From Streptomyces fagopyri (GTDB lineage Bacteria > Actinomycetota > Actinomycetes > Streptomycetales > Streptomycetaceae), in contig NZ_CP045643.1 in assembly GCF_009498275.1 (NCBI RefSeq), positions 7,130,001 through 7,194,000 on the forward strand: a DNA stretch of 64,000 bases, in the 5' to 3' direction. Position numbers and translations under genes: made by a program. Under the pieces are notes generated by a model. It was not told where the DNA came from. It saw only the letters and a list, made by a program, of their open reading frames with translations, and searched no databases. Positions 35,504 through 45,503 of the stretch are shown one piece after another. How positions within the stretch are numbered: position 1 is the stretch's first letter; each line of letters opens with the position of its first letter.

Positions 35504-36178
35504 TCACGGAGTGACGGGGTGTGCGGTGAGTTTCCTTCCGTCGACCGTGACGGCGCCGGTCTCCGGGTCGATCACGGGTGCCGCGGACGGTTCGCCGTCG
35601 CGGTCGAGGATGCCGACCTGCTTGCCGCCGGGCAGCACGATCCAGCCGCCGTCCAGTGCGGCGCCGCGCACCGTGGCCGTCGCGCGGTAGAGCCCGGACG
35701 GCTTGACCGCCTTGTCGGCGGTGAAGGGGTAGCGGCGGCCGCCGAGGTCGACGGTGCCGCGGATCCGCCTGCCGTCGCGCAGGGTGCCGTCGAGTTCCGC
35801 GCCGTTCTTTCCGGTGAGCCGCAGGGTGCCGTCGTCCCCGACGTCTCCCTTGAGCCACGACTCCTTGTCGTGGCCGTCGCAGAAGTACGCGATCGCGCGG
35901 CCGTCGCGCAGCGAGACGGCGACGGCCGAGGAGTCGTCGTCGGTGCGGCCCGCGTAGTCGGCGTTCGGAACGGGGCTCGCGGACGGCGACGGTGACGGCG
36001 ACGGACCGGCCGGTGACGTGGACTTCTCGGGTGCCGCGCTCGCCGGCGGCGCGGCGGCGGGTGTCCGCGGGCGGTACGACGACGCGTTCCTCACCCCCGT
36101 CGTCGCGTTGAGCGACAGCATGAACACGGCGAGGAGCAGTCCGGCGAGAAGGGTGAGAAGGGGTCCTGGGCGCTTCAT
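35504..36178 (-). CDS. Membrane-anchored or secreted protein of unknown function
   Basis: A 224-residue protein. A single N-terminal hydrophobic segment (LLTLLAGLLLAVFMLSLNAT) acts as signal anchor, then a Pro/Ser linker (PSPSPSPSASPVP), then a ~150-residue extracellular domain rich in beta-strand turns (SLRDGRAIAYFCDGHDKESW, AELDGTLRDGRRIRGTVDLG). Only one Cys is present outside. I do not recognise a named family; similar proteins occur in other streptomycetes. ATG 36178. The upstream 180 bp separate it from the divergent YidB-like gene. Confidence 0.78.
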   Translation of the reverse strand: MKRPGPLLTLLAGLLLAVFMLSLNATTGVRNASSYRPRTPAAAPPASAAPEKSTSPAGPSPSPSPSASPVPNADYAGRTDDDSSAVAVSLRDGRAIAYFCDGHDKESWLKGDVGDDGTLRLTGKNGAELDGTLRDGRRIRGTVDLGGRRYPFTADKAVKPSGLYRATATVRGAALDGGWIVLPGGKQVGILDRDGEPSAAPVIDPETGAVTVDGRKLTAHPVTP

Positions 36179-36357
36179 TCGGGCCTCCCCCGAGGCGGGT
36201 CTTCTGCCATCAGAGCGGACCGGCGCCCCGGCGTCCAGAGGCGCACGGGCGCATTCTCACCACAAGTAGCGGAATGCGGCGATTCAAGTGACATTGGCTG
36301 AGTCTGAGGCCGGGAGGCGACCCGCCCCCGGCGGTTCTCCTCGAAAGGCGTCGACCC

Positions 36358-36777
36358 ATGGCGGACAACGATCTCGGCAGCCTGCTCGGCGGTCTCCTCG
36401 GCGGCGGCGGCGGTGGCGGGCAGAGCGGGGGCGACATCCTGGGTTCGCTGCTCCGCTCCCTGACCAACGGCCAGGGCGGCGGCGGCAACCCGCTGGGCGG
36501 GCTGATGGACATGCTCACGAAGTCGGGGCTGGCGGACCAGGCGCAGTCGTGGATCGGCACCGGCGAGAACAAGCCCGTCTCCGGCGAGCAGGTCGCGCAG
36601 GCACTGCCCTCCGACACCCTCCACGAGGTCGCCGCCCGCAGCGGGGTCAGTTCGGAGAAGGCCGCGGACGAGATCGCCCAGTACCTGCCGCAGGCGGTCG
36701 ACAGGCTGACCCCGGGCGGCGAGCTGCCGCGGTCCGGCGCCTCGCTGGAGGACCTCATCAGGCAGCAGGCGCTCTGA
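36358..36777 (+). CDS. YidB/DUF937-family protein
   Basis: A 139-residue protein. The N-terminus is Gly-rich and repetitive (LGSLLGGLLGGGGGGGQS, GGDILGSLLRSLTNGQGGGG); the C-terminal helices (VSGEQVAQALPSDTLHEVAA, EKAADEIAQYLPQAVDRLTP) match the YidB family. Function is not established. ATG 36358 with a weak upstream site. It is followed 117 bp later by aroH on the same strand. Confidence 0.85.
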   Translation: MADNDLGSLLGGLLGGGGGGGQSGGDILGSLLRSLTNGQGGGGNPLGGLMDMLTKSGLADQAQSWIGTGENKPVSGEQVAQALPSDTLHEVAARSGVSSEKAADEIAQYLPQAVDRLTPGGELPRSGASLEDLIRQQAL

Positions 36778-36894
36778 AATGTGCCGCGGCACCACGGCGC
36801 CCGTCTCGTCAGGCGGGCGCCGCGCGCCGGCGCGCCCGCGGGCTGACTACGCTGGTGCGACAGACGTGTACGCAGATCAGCGAGGAGCATTGCC

Positions 36895-37257
36895 GTGGCG
36901 GTACGAGCGGTCCGGGGCGCCGTCCAGCTGGAACGGGACGAGGCCGGCCACATGGACGAGCGGGTCGGTGAGCTGCTCACCGCCGTCCTGGAGCGGAACG
37001 GTCTCACCACGGACGACCTGATCAGCGTCTGGTTCACGGCGACGCCCGATCTGCACAGCGACTTCCCGGCGGCCGCGGCCCGCAAGCTGGGCATCGTCGA
37101 CGTACCGCTGATCTGCGCGCAGGAGCTGGACATCGAGGGCGCGATGCCCCGCGTCGTACGGATCCTCGCGCACATCGAGTCCGACCGGCCGCGTGCCGAC
37201 ATCGCGCACGTCTACCTGGGCACCGCGGGCGCCCTGCGCAAGGACATCGCCCAGTGA
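36895..37257 (+). CDS. aroH: Chorismate mutase, AroH type
   Basis: A 120-residue monofunctional AroH-class chorismate mutase, the trimeric fold (chorismate to prephenate). It opens VRAVRGAVQLERDE with the conserved Arg and has ISVWFTATPDLHSDFPAAAA, RKLGIVDVPLICAQELDI and HVYLGTAGALRKD, the active-site Arg/Tyr/Leu region. GTG 36895 has GAGGAG at 36882-36887. TACGCT at 36848-36853 is a likely -10 box. It overlaps tyrA by 4 nt, so prephenate producer and consumer are co-translated. Confidence 0.93.
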   Translation: MAVRAVRGAVQLERDEAGHMDERVGELLTAVLERNGLTTDDLISVWFTATPDLHSDFPAAAARKLGIVDVPLICAQELDIEGAMPRVVRILAHIESDRPRADIAHVYLGTAGALRKDIAQ

Positions 37258-38339
37258 GGACCGCACTCGTCATCGGAACCGGTCTGATCGGCACGTCGGC
37301 GGCGCTCGCGCTCGTCCAGCGGGGCGTCGTCGTCCACCTCACCGACCACGACCCGGAGCAGGCCCGCACGGCCGCCGCGCTCGGCGCCGGCACCGACGAG
37401 ACGCCCACCGGGCCCGTGGACCTCGCGATCGTCGCGGCGCCGCCGGCGCACGTGGCGGCGACGCTCGCGGACGCCATGCGGCGCGGCGCCGCGCGCGGCT
37501 ACCTCGACGTGGCGAGCGTCAAGGGCGGCCCGCGCCGTGAACTGGAGGCCCTGGGCCTCGACCTCTCCGCGTACATCGGCTCGCACCCCATGTCGGGCCG
37601 CGAGAAGTCGGGCCCGCTGGCGGCGTCGGGTGATCTCTTCGAGGGCCGTCCCTGGGTGCTGACGCCCACCCGGGACACGGACACAGAGGTCCTGAACCTC
37701 GCGCTGGAACTGGTGTCGCACTGCCGCGCGCTGCCCGTCGTCATGGACGCCGACGCCCACGACCGGGCGGTCGCGCTCGTCTCGCACATGCCGCACCTGG
37801 TGTCGAGCATGGTCGCCGCGCGTCTGCAGCACGCCGAGGAAACGGCGGTACGGCTCTGCGGGCAGGGCATCCGCGACGTGACCAGGATCGCGGCCTCGGA
37901 CCCCCGGATGTGGATCGACATCCTCTCCGCGAACCCGGGACCGGTCGCCGACCTCCTCGCGGACGTCTCCGCCGACCTCGACGAGACGGTCCTGGCGCTG
38001 CGTGCCCTCCAGTCCTCCGACGAGGCCAAGCGCCGCGAGGGCGCCGGCGGCATCGAGGACATGCTGCGGCGCGGCAACGCGGGCCAGGTACGGGTCCCCG
38101 GCAAGCACGGAGCCGCTCCGCTGACGTACGAGACGGTCGCCGTCCTCATCGACGACCAGCCCGGCCAGCTGGCGCGCATCTTCGCCGACGCGGGGGCGGC
38201 CGGCGTCAACGTCGAGGACGTACGCATCGAGCACGCGACGGGCCGGCAGGCGGGTCTGGTCCAGCTGATGGTCGAGCCCAAGGCGGTGCCCGTGCTGAGC
38301 GCGGCGCTGCGGGACCGGGGCTGGGCACTGCGCCAGTAG
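37254..38339 (+). CDS. tyrA: Prephenate dehydrogenase with ACT domain
   Basis: A 361-residue TyrA: NAD-binding VIGTGLIGTSAALAL at residues 5-19, the catalytic region SHPMSGREKSGPLAAS with the active His, DAHDRAVALVSHMPHLVSS, and a C-terminal ACT domain (~residues 288-360, VLIDDQPGQLARIFADAGAA) for tyrosine feedback. It oxidatively decarboxylates prephenate to 4-hydroxyphenylpyruvate. GTG 37254 overlaps the aroH stop. It is followed by cmk after 165 bp, with TAACCT at 38437-38442 as a possible new -10 box. Confidence 0.94.
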   Translation: MRTALVIGTGLIGTSAALALVQRGVVVHLTDHDPEQARTAAALGAGTDETPTGPVDLAIVAAPPAHVAATLADAMRRGAARGYLDVASVKGGPRRELEALGLDLSAYIGSHPMSGREKSGPLAASGDLFEGRPWVLTPTRDTDTEVLNLALELVSHCRALPVVMDADAHDRAVALVSHMPHLVSSMVAARLQHAEETAVRLCGQGIRDVTRIAASDPRMWIDILSANPGPVADLLADVSADLDETVLALRALQSSDEAKRREGAGGIEDMLRRGNAGQVRVPGKHGAAPLTYETVAVLIDDQPGQLARIFADAGAAGVNVEDVRIEHATGRQAGLVQLMVEPKAVPVLSAALRDRGWALRQ

Positions 38340-38504
38340 GGCGACCGGCGGGCGCGGGGCCTTCGTGGCGCGGGCCGGGAGAGCGGTTGGCGGGGGAGCG
38401 GCGACGGGGCCAGTAATACGGGGCCCGGGGAGCCAGTAACCTTGTGCGGGGCGCGTTCGCGTCCCGCACAGACCTCCACCCCGCACCAGGAAGGTGTCCC
38501 CACC

Positions 38505-39200
38505 GTGGAAAACGGCGCCGCCCGGACCGCCCCGGCAGTGATTGTCGCCATCGACGGCCCCTCCGGCACGGGCAAGTCGAGCACCTCCAAGGCCGTGGCC
38601 GCGCAGCTGGGCCTCAGCTACCTGGACACGGGCGCGCAGTACCGGGCGATCACCTGGTGGATGGTGAGCAACGGCATCGACGTCACGGACCCGACGGCGA
38701 TCGCCGCCGTGGCGGGCAAGCCGGAGATCGTCTCCGGCACCGACCCGTCCGCGCCGGCCATCTCGGTCGACGGGACCGACGTCGCGGGGCCGATCCGCAC
38801 CCAGGAGGTCACCTCCAAGGTCAGCGCGGTCAGCGCGGTGCCCGAGGTGCGCGCCCGGATCACCGAGCTGCAGCGTTCGATCGCCGCGGGCGCGGAGTAC
38901 GGCATCGTCGTCGAGGGCCGGGACATCGGCACCACGGTGCTGCCCGACGCCGATCTGAAGATCTTCCTCACCGCCTCCCCGGAGGCGCGTGCCGCCCGCC
39001 GCAGCGGTGAGCTGAAGGGCGCCGACGTCCGGGCGACGCGCGAGGCCCTCCTGAAGCGGGACGCGGCCGACTCCAGCCGCAAGACCTCCCCGCTCGCCAA
39101 GGCGGACGACGCGGTCGAGGTGGACACCTCCGATCTCACGCTCCAGCAGGTCATAGAGTGCGTCGTCACCCTCGTCGAGGAGAAGCGGGCCGCCAAGTGA
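38505..39200 (+). CDS. cmk: Cytidylate kinase
   Basis: A 231-residue CMP/dCMP kinase. P-loop AIDGPSGTGKSSTSKAVAAQ is at residues ~16-35; YLDTGAQYRAITWWM is the nucleotide-monophosphate site; VVEGRDIGTTVLPDADLKIF and SEARAARRSGEL-type lid residues follow. GTG 38505 has AGGAAGG about 10 nt upstream; the frame is open upstream but lacks a site. It overlaps the acyltransferase gene by 4 nt. The order cmk-acyltransferase-der is conserved in actinobacteria. Confidence 0.95.
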   Translation: MENGAARTAPAVIVAIDGPSGTGKSSTSKAVAAQLGLSYLDTGAQYRAITWWMVSNGIDVTDPTAIAAVAGKPEIVSGTDPSAPAISVDGTDVAGPIRTQEVTSKVSAVSAVPEVRARITELQRSIAAGAEYGIVVEGRDIGTTVLPDADLKIFLTASPEARAARRSGELKGADVRATREALLKRDAADSSRKTSPLAKADDAVEVDTSDLTLQQVIECVVTLVEEKRAAK

Positions 39201-39871
39201 CCGCACCCTCCGAGAGGGGCGCCGAGATCGGGCGCCGTATCGGCGTCGGCCTGATGTACGGCCTGTGGAAGCCGCGGGTGCTCGGCGCCTGGAAGGTCCC
39301 CGCGACCGGCCCGGCGATCCTCGCCGTGAACCACTCCCACAACATCGACGGACCGATGGTGATGGGCGTGGCACCGCGGCCCACGCACTTCCTGATCAAG
39401 AAGGAAGCGTTCATCGGCCCTCTCGACCCCTTCCTGCTCGGTATCGGGCAGGTCAAGGTCGACCGCACGACCACGGACCGCACCGCGATCACCCAGGCCC
39501 TCGGCGTCCTCTCGGCCGGCGGGGTGCTCGGCATCTTCCCCGAGGGCACCCGCGGTGAGGGAGACTTCGCCTCGCTGCGCGCCGGGCTCGCCTATTTCGC
39601 GGTCCGCAGCGGCGCCCCGATCGTCCCGGTGGCGGTACTGGGAAGTTCCGGGAAGAGCAGCCGGTTGACCAAGGGTCTCCCGCCGCTGCGCAGCCGGGTC
39701 GATGTCGTCTTCGGAGACCCCTTCGAGGCGGGCGACGGCAGCGGGCGGCGTACGCGCAAGGCGCTGGACGAGGCGACCACGCGCATCCAGAAGCAGCTGA
39801 GCGCCCACCTGGACCACGCCAGGCGTCTGACCGGACGCCCGGAAACCGCCGGGCGCCCCACCGGGCACTAG
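39197..39871 (+). CDS. PlsC-like 1-acyl-glycerol-3-phosphate acyltransferase
   Basis: A 224-residue acyltransferase. Motif I is NHSHNIDG (H-x4-D), motif II lies in VKVDRTT, motif III is FPEGTRGEGDFA and motif IV is VPVAVLG, the standard PlsC set. It likely transfers acyl groups to lysophospholipid acceptors at the membrane. GTG 39197 overlaps the cmk stop; the frame opens earlier only as a shadow of cmk. The tail after ~residue 195 is Arg-rich. Confidence 0.88.
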   Translation: MTAPSERGAEIGRRIGVGLMYGLWKPRVLGAWKVPATGPAILAVNHSHNIDGPMVMGVAPRPTHFLIKKEAFIGPLDPFLLGIGQVKVDRTTTDRTAITQALGVLSAGGVLGIFPEGTRGEGDFASLRAGLAYFAVRSGAPIVPVAVLGSSGKSSRLTKGLPPLRSRVDVVFGDPFEAGDGSGRRTRKALDEATTRIQKQLSAHLDHARRLTGRPETAGRPTGH

Positions 39872-39949
39872 GCGACACTTGAGTAGTGGATCACCCGATG
39901 TGCGGGCGGTCCACCGATCACCACGAATGAACGACGAGGTACGGACTTC

Positions 39950-41437
39950 ATGAACGACCACATTCAGCCCGACGGCTCGGCCGGCCCGGCCGGGCACGAG
40001 CACGGGGCGCTTGGCGATGCCGAGTACGCGGACTTCATGGAGCTCGCCGCGGAAGAGGGCTTCGACATCGAGGACGTCGAGGGCGCGATCGACGAGGCGG
40101 GCCACGGCCCGCTGCCCGTCCTCGCCGTCGTCGGCCGCCCGAACGTCGGCAAGTCGACCCTGGTGAACAGGATCATCGGCCGCCGCGAGGCCGTCGTCGA
40201 GGACAAGCCCGGTGTCACCCGCGACCGGGTCACCTACGAGGCCGAGTGGGCGGGCCGCCGTTTCAAGCTCGTCGACACGGGCGGCTGGGAGCAGGACGTC
40301 CTCGGCATCGACGCGTCCGTCGCCGCGCAGGCCGAGTACGCGATCGAGGCGGCCGACGCGGTGGTCTTCGTCGTGGACGCCAAGGTCGGCGCGACGGACA
40401 CCGACGAGGCCGTCGTACGGCTGCTGCGCAAGGCCGGCAAGCCGGTCGTGCTCTGCGCCAACAAGGTCGACGGCCCGAGCGGCGAGGCCGATGCCTCGTA
40501 TCTCTGGTCCCTCGGTCTCGGTGAGCCGCACCCCGTCTCGGCGCTGCACGGCCGCGGCACCGGCGACATGCTGGACGCCGTCCTGGAGGCCCTGCCCGAG
40601 GCCCCGGCGCAGACCTTCGGCACCGCGGTGGGCGGCCCCCGCCGCATCGCCCTCATCGGCCGTCCGAACGTCGGCAAGTCCTCCCTGCTGAACAAGGTGG
40701 CGGGCGAGGACCGCGTGGTCGTCAACGAGGTCGCGGGCACCACCCGTGACCCGGTCGACGAGCTCATCGAACTCGGCGGTATCACCTGGAAGTTCGTCGA
40801 CACGGCGGGCATCCGCAAGCGTGTCCACCTCCAGCAGGGCGCCGACTACTACGCCTCGCTGCGGACCGCCGCCGCCGTGGAGAAGGCCGAGGTCGCGGTC
40901 ATCCTGATCGACGCGTCCGAGACCATCTCCGTGCAGGACCAGCGCATCGTCACGATGGCCGTCGAGGCGGGCCGCGCGATCGTCCTCGCCTTCAACAAGT
41001 GGGACACCCTCGACGAGGAGCGCCGCTACTACCTGGAGCGGGAGATCGAGACCGAGCTCCTCCAGGTGGCGTGGGCGCCCCGGGTGAACGTCTCGGCGCA
41101 GACCGGCCGGCACATGGAGAAGCTCGTCCCCGCGATCGAGACGGCCCTGGACGGCTGGGAGACCCGGGTTCCGACCGGTCGTCTGAACGCCTTCCTCGGT
41201 GAGCTGGTCGCCGCCCACCCGCACCCGGTCCGTGGCGGCAAGCAGCCGCGCATCCTCTTCGGTACGCAGGCGGGGACCAAGCCCCCGCGGTTCGTGCTGT
41301 TCGCCTCCGGCTTCATCGAGCACGGCTACCGGCGCTTCATCGAGCGCCGGCTGCGCGAGGAGTTCGGTTTCGAGGGGACGCCGATCCACATCTCGGTCCG
41401 GGTGCGCGAGAAGCGCGGTGCCAACAAGAAGAAGTAG
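39950..41437 (+). CDS. der: Ribosome-assembly GTPase Der (EngA)
   Basis: A 495-residue tandem GTPase. An acidic ~55-residue head is followed by G domain 1 ([15 protein letters not shown] at ~60, DTGGWEQ, NKVDGP), G domain 2 ([15 protein letters not shown] at ~235, [14 protein letters not shown]) and a C-terminal KH-like domain ([40 protein letters not shown]). It acts in 50S subunit maturation. The Lys-rich tail RGANKKK is usual. ATG 39950 has only a weak GAGG. A perfect 68-bp palindrome starts 5 bp after the stop. Confidence 0.96.
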   Translation: MNDHIQPDGSAGPAGHEHGALGDAEYADFMELAAEEGFDIEDVEGAIDEAGHGPLPVLAVVGRPNVGKSTLVNRIIGRREAVVEDKPGVTRDRVTYEAEWAGRRFKLVDTGGWEQDVLGIDASVAAQAEYAIEAADAVVFVVDAKVGATDTDEAVVRLLRKAGKPVVLCANKVDGPSGEADASYLWSLGLGEPHPVSALHGRGTGDMLDAVLEALPEAPAQTFGTAVGGPRRIALIGRPNVGKSSLLNKVAGEDRVVVNEVAGTTRDPVDELIELGGITWKFVDTAGIRKRVHLQQGADYYASLRTAAAVEKAEVAVILIDASETISVQDQRIVTMAVEAGRAIVLAFNKWDTLDEERRYYLEREIETELLQVAWAPRVNVSAQTGRHMEKLVPAIETALDGWETRVPTGRLNAFLGELVAAHPHPVRGGKQPRILFGTQAGTKPPRFVLFASGFIEHGYRRFIERRLREEFGFEGTPIHISVRVREKRGANKKK

Positions 41438-41441
41438 TCGC

Positions 41442-41509
41442 GGGAGCGATGTGAACGGGTGAGGGGCGGCTCCCATGGGAGCCGCCCCTCACCCGTTCAC
41501 ATCGCTCCC
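41442..41509. terminator. Perfect 68-bp palindrome between convergent der and next gene
   Basis: Every base from 41442 to 41475 pairs with its complement from 41509 down to 41476, centred on CCCATGGG. In RNA this gives a stem of about 32 bp with a 4-nt loop. It fills the gap between the der stop (41437) and the stop of the convergent gene (41513), so it is a symmetric bidirectional terminator. Confidence 0.93.
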
Positions 41510-41512
41510 CGC

Positions 41513-41950
41513 TCAGAGTCCCCGGCGTGGCGCGGGCGGCAGGGCGGCCGGGACATGGTGCATGCCCGTGCCCTGCTGTCGCCCGCCCGGCTGCCAGACG
41601 GCGGTCGCCGTCGTGGTGTGCCCCGGCGTCACGCCGCCGTGGCGCGCGGAGTAGGCCCCCGCGCTGTAGGAGCTGAACGACGAGGTGTACGAGGACGATC
41701 CGTACCCGCCCGTGCCGTGCGCCAGATTCCCGAAAGCCGTGAAGCCGAGCTCCTCCTCGCCGTGCCGGTCGCCGGGCAGCGCCCTGAAGCATCTGACCCA
41801 CTCGGCGTAGAGCGCGTCGTAGATCGGCGTGGCCGAGGGGCTGCCCTGGGGGTCCTGGGCCGGTCGCGCGGGCGGGATCGGCTGGAGGGACTGGCGGCGG
41901 CGGGGGGCGTCGTAGGTGTGCACGTATGTGCCAACGACCCCACCGCCCAA
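41513..41950 (-). CDS. Streptomyces-type hypothetical protein
   Basis: A 145-residue protein. It has a recognisable core (GTYVHTYDAPRRRQSLQPIP, TPIYDALYAEWVRCFRALPG, DRHGEEELGFTAFGN) and a long Ser/Tyr/Gly-rich, low-complexity stretch (GYGSSSYTSSFSSYSAGAYS) before VPAALPPAPRRGL at the end. No named domain is seen by me; similar proteins lie after der in other streptomycetes. ATG 41950 is the likely start; GTG codons further in are possible. It converges on der with the long palindrome between them. Confidence 0.75.
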   Translation of the reverse strand: MGGGVVGTYVHTYDAPRRRQSLQPIPPARPAQDPQGSPSATPIYDALYAEWVRCFRALPGDRHGEEELGFTAFGNLAHGTGGYGSSSYTSSFSSYSAGAYSARHGGVTPGHTTTATAVWQPGGRQQGTGMHHVPAALPPAPRRGL

Positions 41951-42174
41951 CGGATGCGGCCACCGTGCCGCTTTCGCAGGTCAGCGGGGACTCGGATCCG
42001 GGGTGGGGGAACGCTCGGCGCCCCTCGGGGGTGCGGATCACCGTGCGTCCCATCGGGGACGGCCGGAGCCGACCCCGGTGACCGGGCCGGCTCCGGCCGT
42101 CCGTGACCGGAGCCGACGCCGGTCACCGGGGTGATCGGCGCGGCCGTGGCCGCCCGCGGCCTCGGGAGGAGCGG

Positions 42175-42948
42175 TCACGTACCGGCGAGCGGCATGGCCG
42201 CGGCCACCAGCTTCCCGTTGGCCGCGGCCTTGTCCAGCGCGTCGCGCAACAGGTCCTCGCGGGGCTGGCGGCCGATCGAGCCGACCGGAGCCGCGAACAG
42301 CAGTACCTGCTGGTGCTTGTTGGCGGCCGCGCGCCAGCTCTCGGCGACCTGGAGTGCCTGGTGGGCCTGCCACCAGGCGACGGGCGAGCCGCCGCCGGTG
42401 CCCGGCTGGAGCACGGCGTGCAACTGGCCCATGGCGAGCAGTACCGACCAGCCGTGCAGTACGGGCGGCACCGAGTGCAGCTGGGTCACCGGCATGAAGC
42501 CCTGCTCGATCAGGAGCGGCAGGAAGTCGTCGCCGATGTCCGTGGAACCGGGGCGCACGATGGGGCCGGTGGGTTCGACGACGAGAGCAGGGTGCAACTC
42601 GCCGTTCAGCAGGACGAGTCCGCTGGTGACGCCCAGCACGGCCTGCTCGGGGGCGGCCTGACCGGGCCCGCCGTCGGGGTTGATCGAGCGGACGGCGCCC
42701 TGTAGTTGCTCCTCGGTGACCTGCACGACCTGTGAGGGCAGGCAGGTGGCGTGGGCGAAGGCGAGGACGGCGGTCTCGTCGCCGATGAACAGGACGGTGC
42801 TGGTGCGCTCCTGTTCCGAGTCGCCCGGGGTGCGGCAGGACGTGCAGTCGTAACTGCCCGGGGCGTTCTCTCCGGCGAGCAGCCGGTCGGCTTCTTCGTC
42901 GCCGATCTCGGCGCGTACGTCGTCGCTGACGTCGAGCATGCGCGGCAC
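42175..42948 (-). CDS. Conserved hypothetical protein with N-terminal CxxC
   Basis: A 257-residue protein without membrane segments. It begins VPRMLDVSDDVRAEIGDEEA, has a CTSC pair near residue 32 and RTSTVLFIGDETAVLAFAHA, then a second half with GFMPVTQLHSVPPVLHGWSV, VAWWQAHQALQVAESWRAA and KHQQVLLFAAPVG. The two halves could be one alpha/beta fold. I do not recognise a family; it appears to be conserved in streptomycetes. GTG 42948 has GAGGAG 6 nt upstream on its strand, which decides the start over ATG 42939. Confidence 0.78.
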   Translation of the reverse strand: MPRMLDVSDDVRAEIGDEEADRLLAGENAPGSYDCTSCRTPGDSEQERTSTVLFIGDETAVLAFAHATCLPSQVVQVTEEQLQGAVRSINPDGGPGQAAPEQAVLGVTSGLVLLNGELHPALVVEPTGPIVRPGSTDIGDDFLPLLIEQGFMPVTQLHSVPPVLHGWSVLLAMGQLHAVLQPGTGGGSPVAWWQAHQALQVAESWRAAANKHQQVLLFAAPVGSIGRQPREDLLRDALDKAAANGKLVAAAMPLAGT

Positions 42949-43289
42949 GGGTGGCTCCTCGGGATGCGGTGCGTGGCGATGCCGGGTGGCTCCCGGCCCA
43001 TGACGCCGGGGGCCCCGGCTCATGAAGATGACAACGGGCGATCTGTGGCCGGAGTCACGCCCGGAAGCGAACGGAATCGAACCATCCGACGCGCAGGGTG
43101 AACTCGGGCGCGGAATCCGTCACTCCCAGCCAACTCGACTGGGCCCCGGGGAAGTTGAACCGGTGAGGTGGGTCACAGATCGGAAGGGTGACTGGTCGAC
43201 ATATCCGGAAATCGGGCAATGAAATGGGTGGCCGAAAGTCGCCGATACCTGCGGTAACCATGAACTGGCCTCGAATGACAAGGAGTTGG

Positions 43290-44180
<891 letters not shown>

Positions 44181-44207
44181 GCACCGCCTCTCCCCGCCCA
44201 CGGGCAC

Positions 44208-44245
44208 GGGGCTCCCGTCCGGTCGGCCGACCGGACGGGAGCCCC
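44208..44245 (+). terminator. Perfect 38-bp palindromic terminator after the Rpf-like gene
   Basis: Bases 44208-44226 are the exact reverse complement of 44227-44245, centred on GGTCGGCCGACC. It lies 27 bp after the stop codon. The following stretch to 44532 (about 290 bp) contains no gene that I can support. Confidence 0.88.
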
Positions 44246-44532
44246 TCCGTCGAACGGGACCGTGCCCCGGCGCAGTTCGCGACCGCGCCCCGGCGTAATC
44301 CGCCACCGTGCGTCGCCGCGCTCCTCGCCCGGCGGCCATCGTCCGCGCGAGGGTCCGGAGCCACGGGAGTCACGCGCGCGGGGTTCCCGGACGGAGGGCC
44401 ATGCGGCCAACGACCGCTTCTCGTGGTGCCGCGGTCGTCCCATGAGCGCCGATGTGCCGCCGGGACGCAACCAATCGGCCGGGTCCGCGGTCTCATCACC
44501 CAAGAGGTCCACCCGAGCAAGGGACGCCCCGC

Positions 44533-45402
44533 ATGATGACGCCGGTCCCGCGGGCCGCGCGACGACGCGCCGACACGGACACCGACGTGCCCCCGTGCGC
44601 CGACTGCATCGCCGACTCCGCGGGCGGGCTGACCTTCGACGTCACCGACACCGGCGAGCCGGGCGCCGCGCTCCTGGTGCTGCGCCGCCGCGGGGGCCAC
44701 GAGGAGGTCAGGCTGCCGCTGACCCCCGCCGGGGACGGCCGGCTGCGTGCCGCTCTGCCCAGCAGCGTCCCCCTGCCCGAGGGCCGTTGGGACGCGTTCG
44801 CGCAGGTGGCGGGCGGTGCACCGCACCGTCTGGCCCCCGGCGTCAACGATCTGCGCTCACTCGTCGCCCGAGTCCCCAGCGGCGCGCTCGGCCACGTCGC
44901 CGTCCGTATCCCGTACGCCTCCGGATTCCCGGCTCCGCCCGGACCGGAGAGACCCACGCCCCGGCACGGCCGCCTCACCGTCCGCAGCTGGCTGCGCGCC
45001 CCGCACGCGGAGGCGGTCGAACTGACCCGCGGGGAGCGGGGCCTGGGGGTACGCGGCCGCGTGTACGGCGTCGCCCTCGCGCCGGACGCGTACGCCGAGG
45101 TGTGCCACCGGGACGCGACCGGGACCCTGGTGCGGGCCGAAGTGGCCGTGGAGCGGACCGAGTTCCGGTTCACGGTGGCCTACGACGCCCTGCGGCCCGG
45201 CGACTGGGACCTCTGGCTGCGGCCGGCGGGGGAGGGAGGGCCCCGGGTGCGCGTCGCGCGGCTGCTCGACGACATCGCCGACAAGAAGACCGTCCTCCTC
45301 CACCCCAGGACCGTCGTGCGGACGTCGCACGGCCCGCTGATGGCCGGCCCCTACTACACGTGGGACAACGACCTCTCCGTGACAGTCGCCCCGGCGCACT
45401 GA
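44533..45402 (+). CDS. Hypothetical protein, beta-rich, function unknown
   Basis: A 289-residue soluble protein with two similar-looking beta-rich halves. The first has GGLTFDVTDTGEPGAALLVL and PLPEGRWDAFAQVAGG. The second has RLTVRSWLRAPHAEAVELTR, VEERTEFRFTV-like strands near VERTEFRFTVAYDALRPGDW and DLWLRPAGEGGPRVRVARLL, each ending in a strand with Trp. It may carry two sandwich domains like the accessory domains of surface-glycan transferases (inference). A CADC pair is at residue ~22. ATG 44533 (or the adjacent ATG) has no clear ribosome-binding site; the frame opens earlier without support. Confidence 0.72.
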   Translation: MMTPVPRAARRRADTDTDVPPCADCIADSAGGLTFDVTDTGEPGAALLVLRRRGGHEEVRLPLTPAGDGRLRAALPSSVPLPEGRWDAFAQVAGGAPHRLAPGVNDLRSLVARVPSGALGHVAVRIPYASGFPAPPGPERPTPRHGRLTVRSWLRAPHAEAVELTRGERGLGVRGRVYGVALAPDAYAEVCHRDATGTLVRAEVAVERTEFRFTVAYDALRPGDWDLWLRPAGEGGPRVRVARLLDDIADKKTVLLHPRTVVRTSHGPLMAGPYYTWDNDLSVTVAPAH

Positions 45403-45503
45403 ACACCCCTCGCGGACGGCAAGGGCACCCCGGGCCACCGGCTTTCGCTCCCGGAACGCCTCGTGGACAGTGGTCGTCCGCGAGGGCTGGCAGACTCGAC
45501 GCC

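Noticed and set aside
43050..43150. Possible ydaO (c-di-AMP) riboswitch upstream of the Rpf-like gene
   Set aside because: GGGTGAAC and AATCCGTCA fragments are present, but the order and spacing of the conserved core are not met and the segment lies upstream of the best promoter. Infernal with RF00379 would decide.
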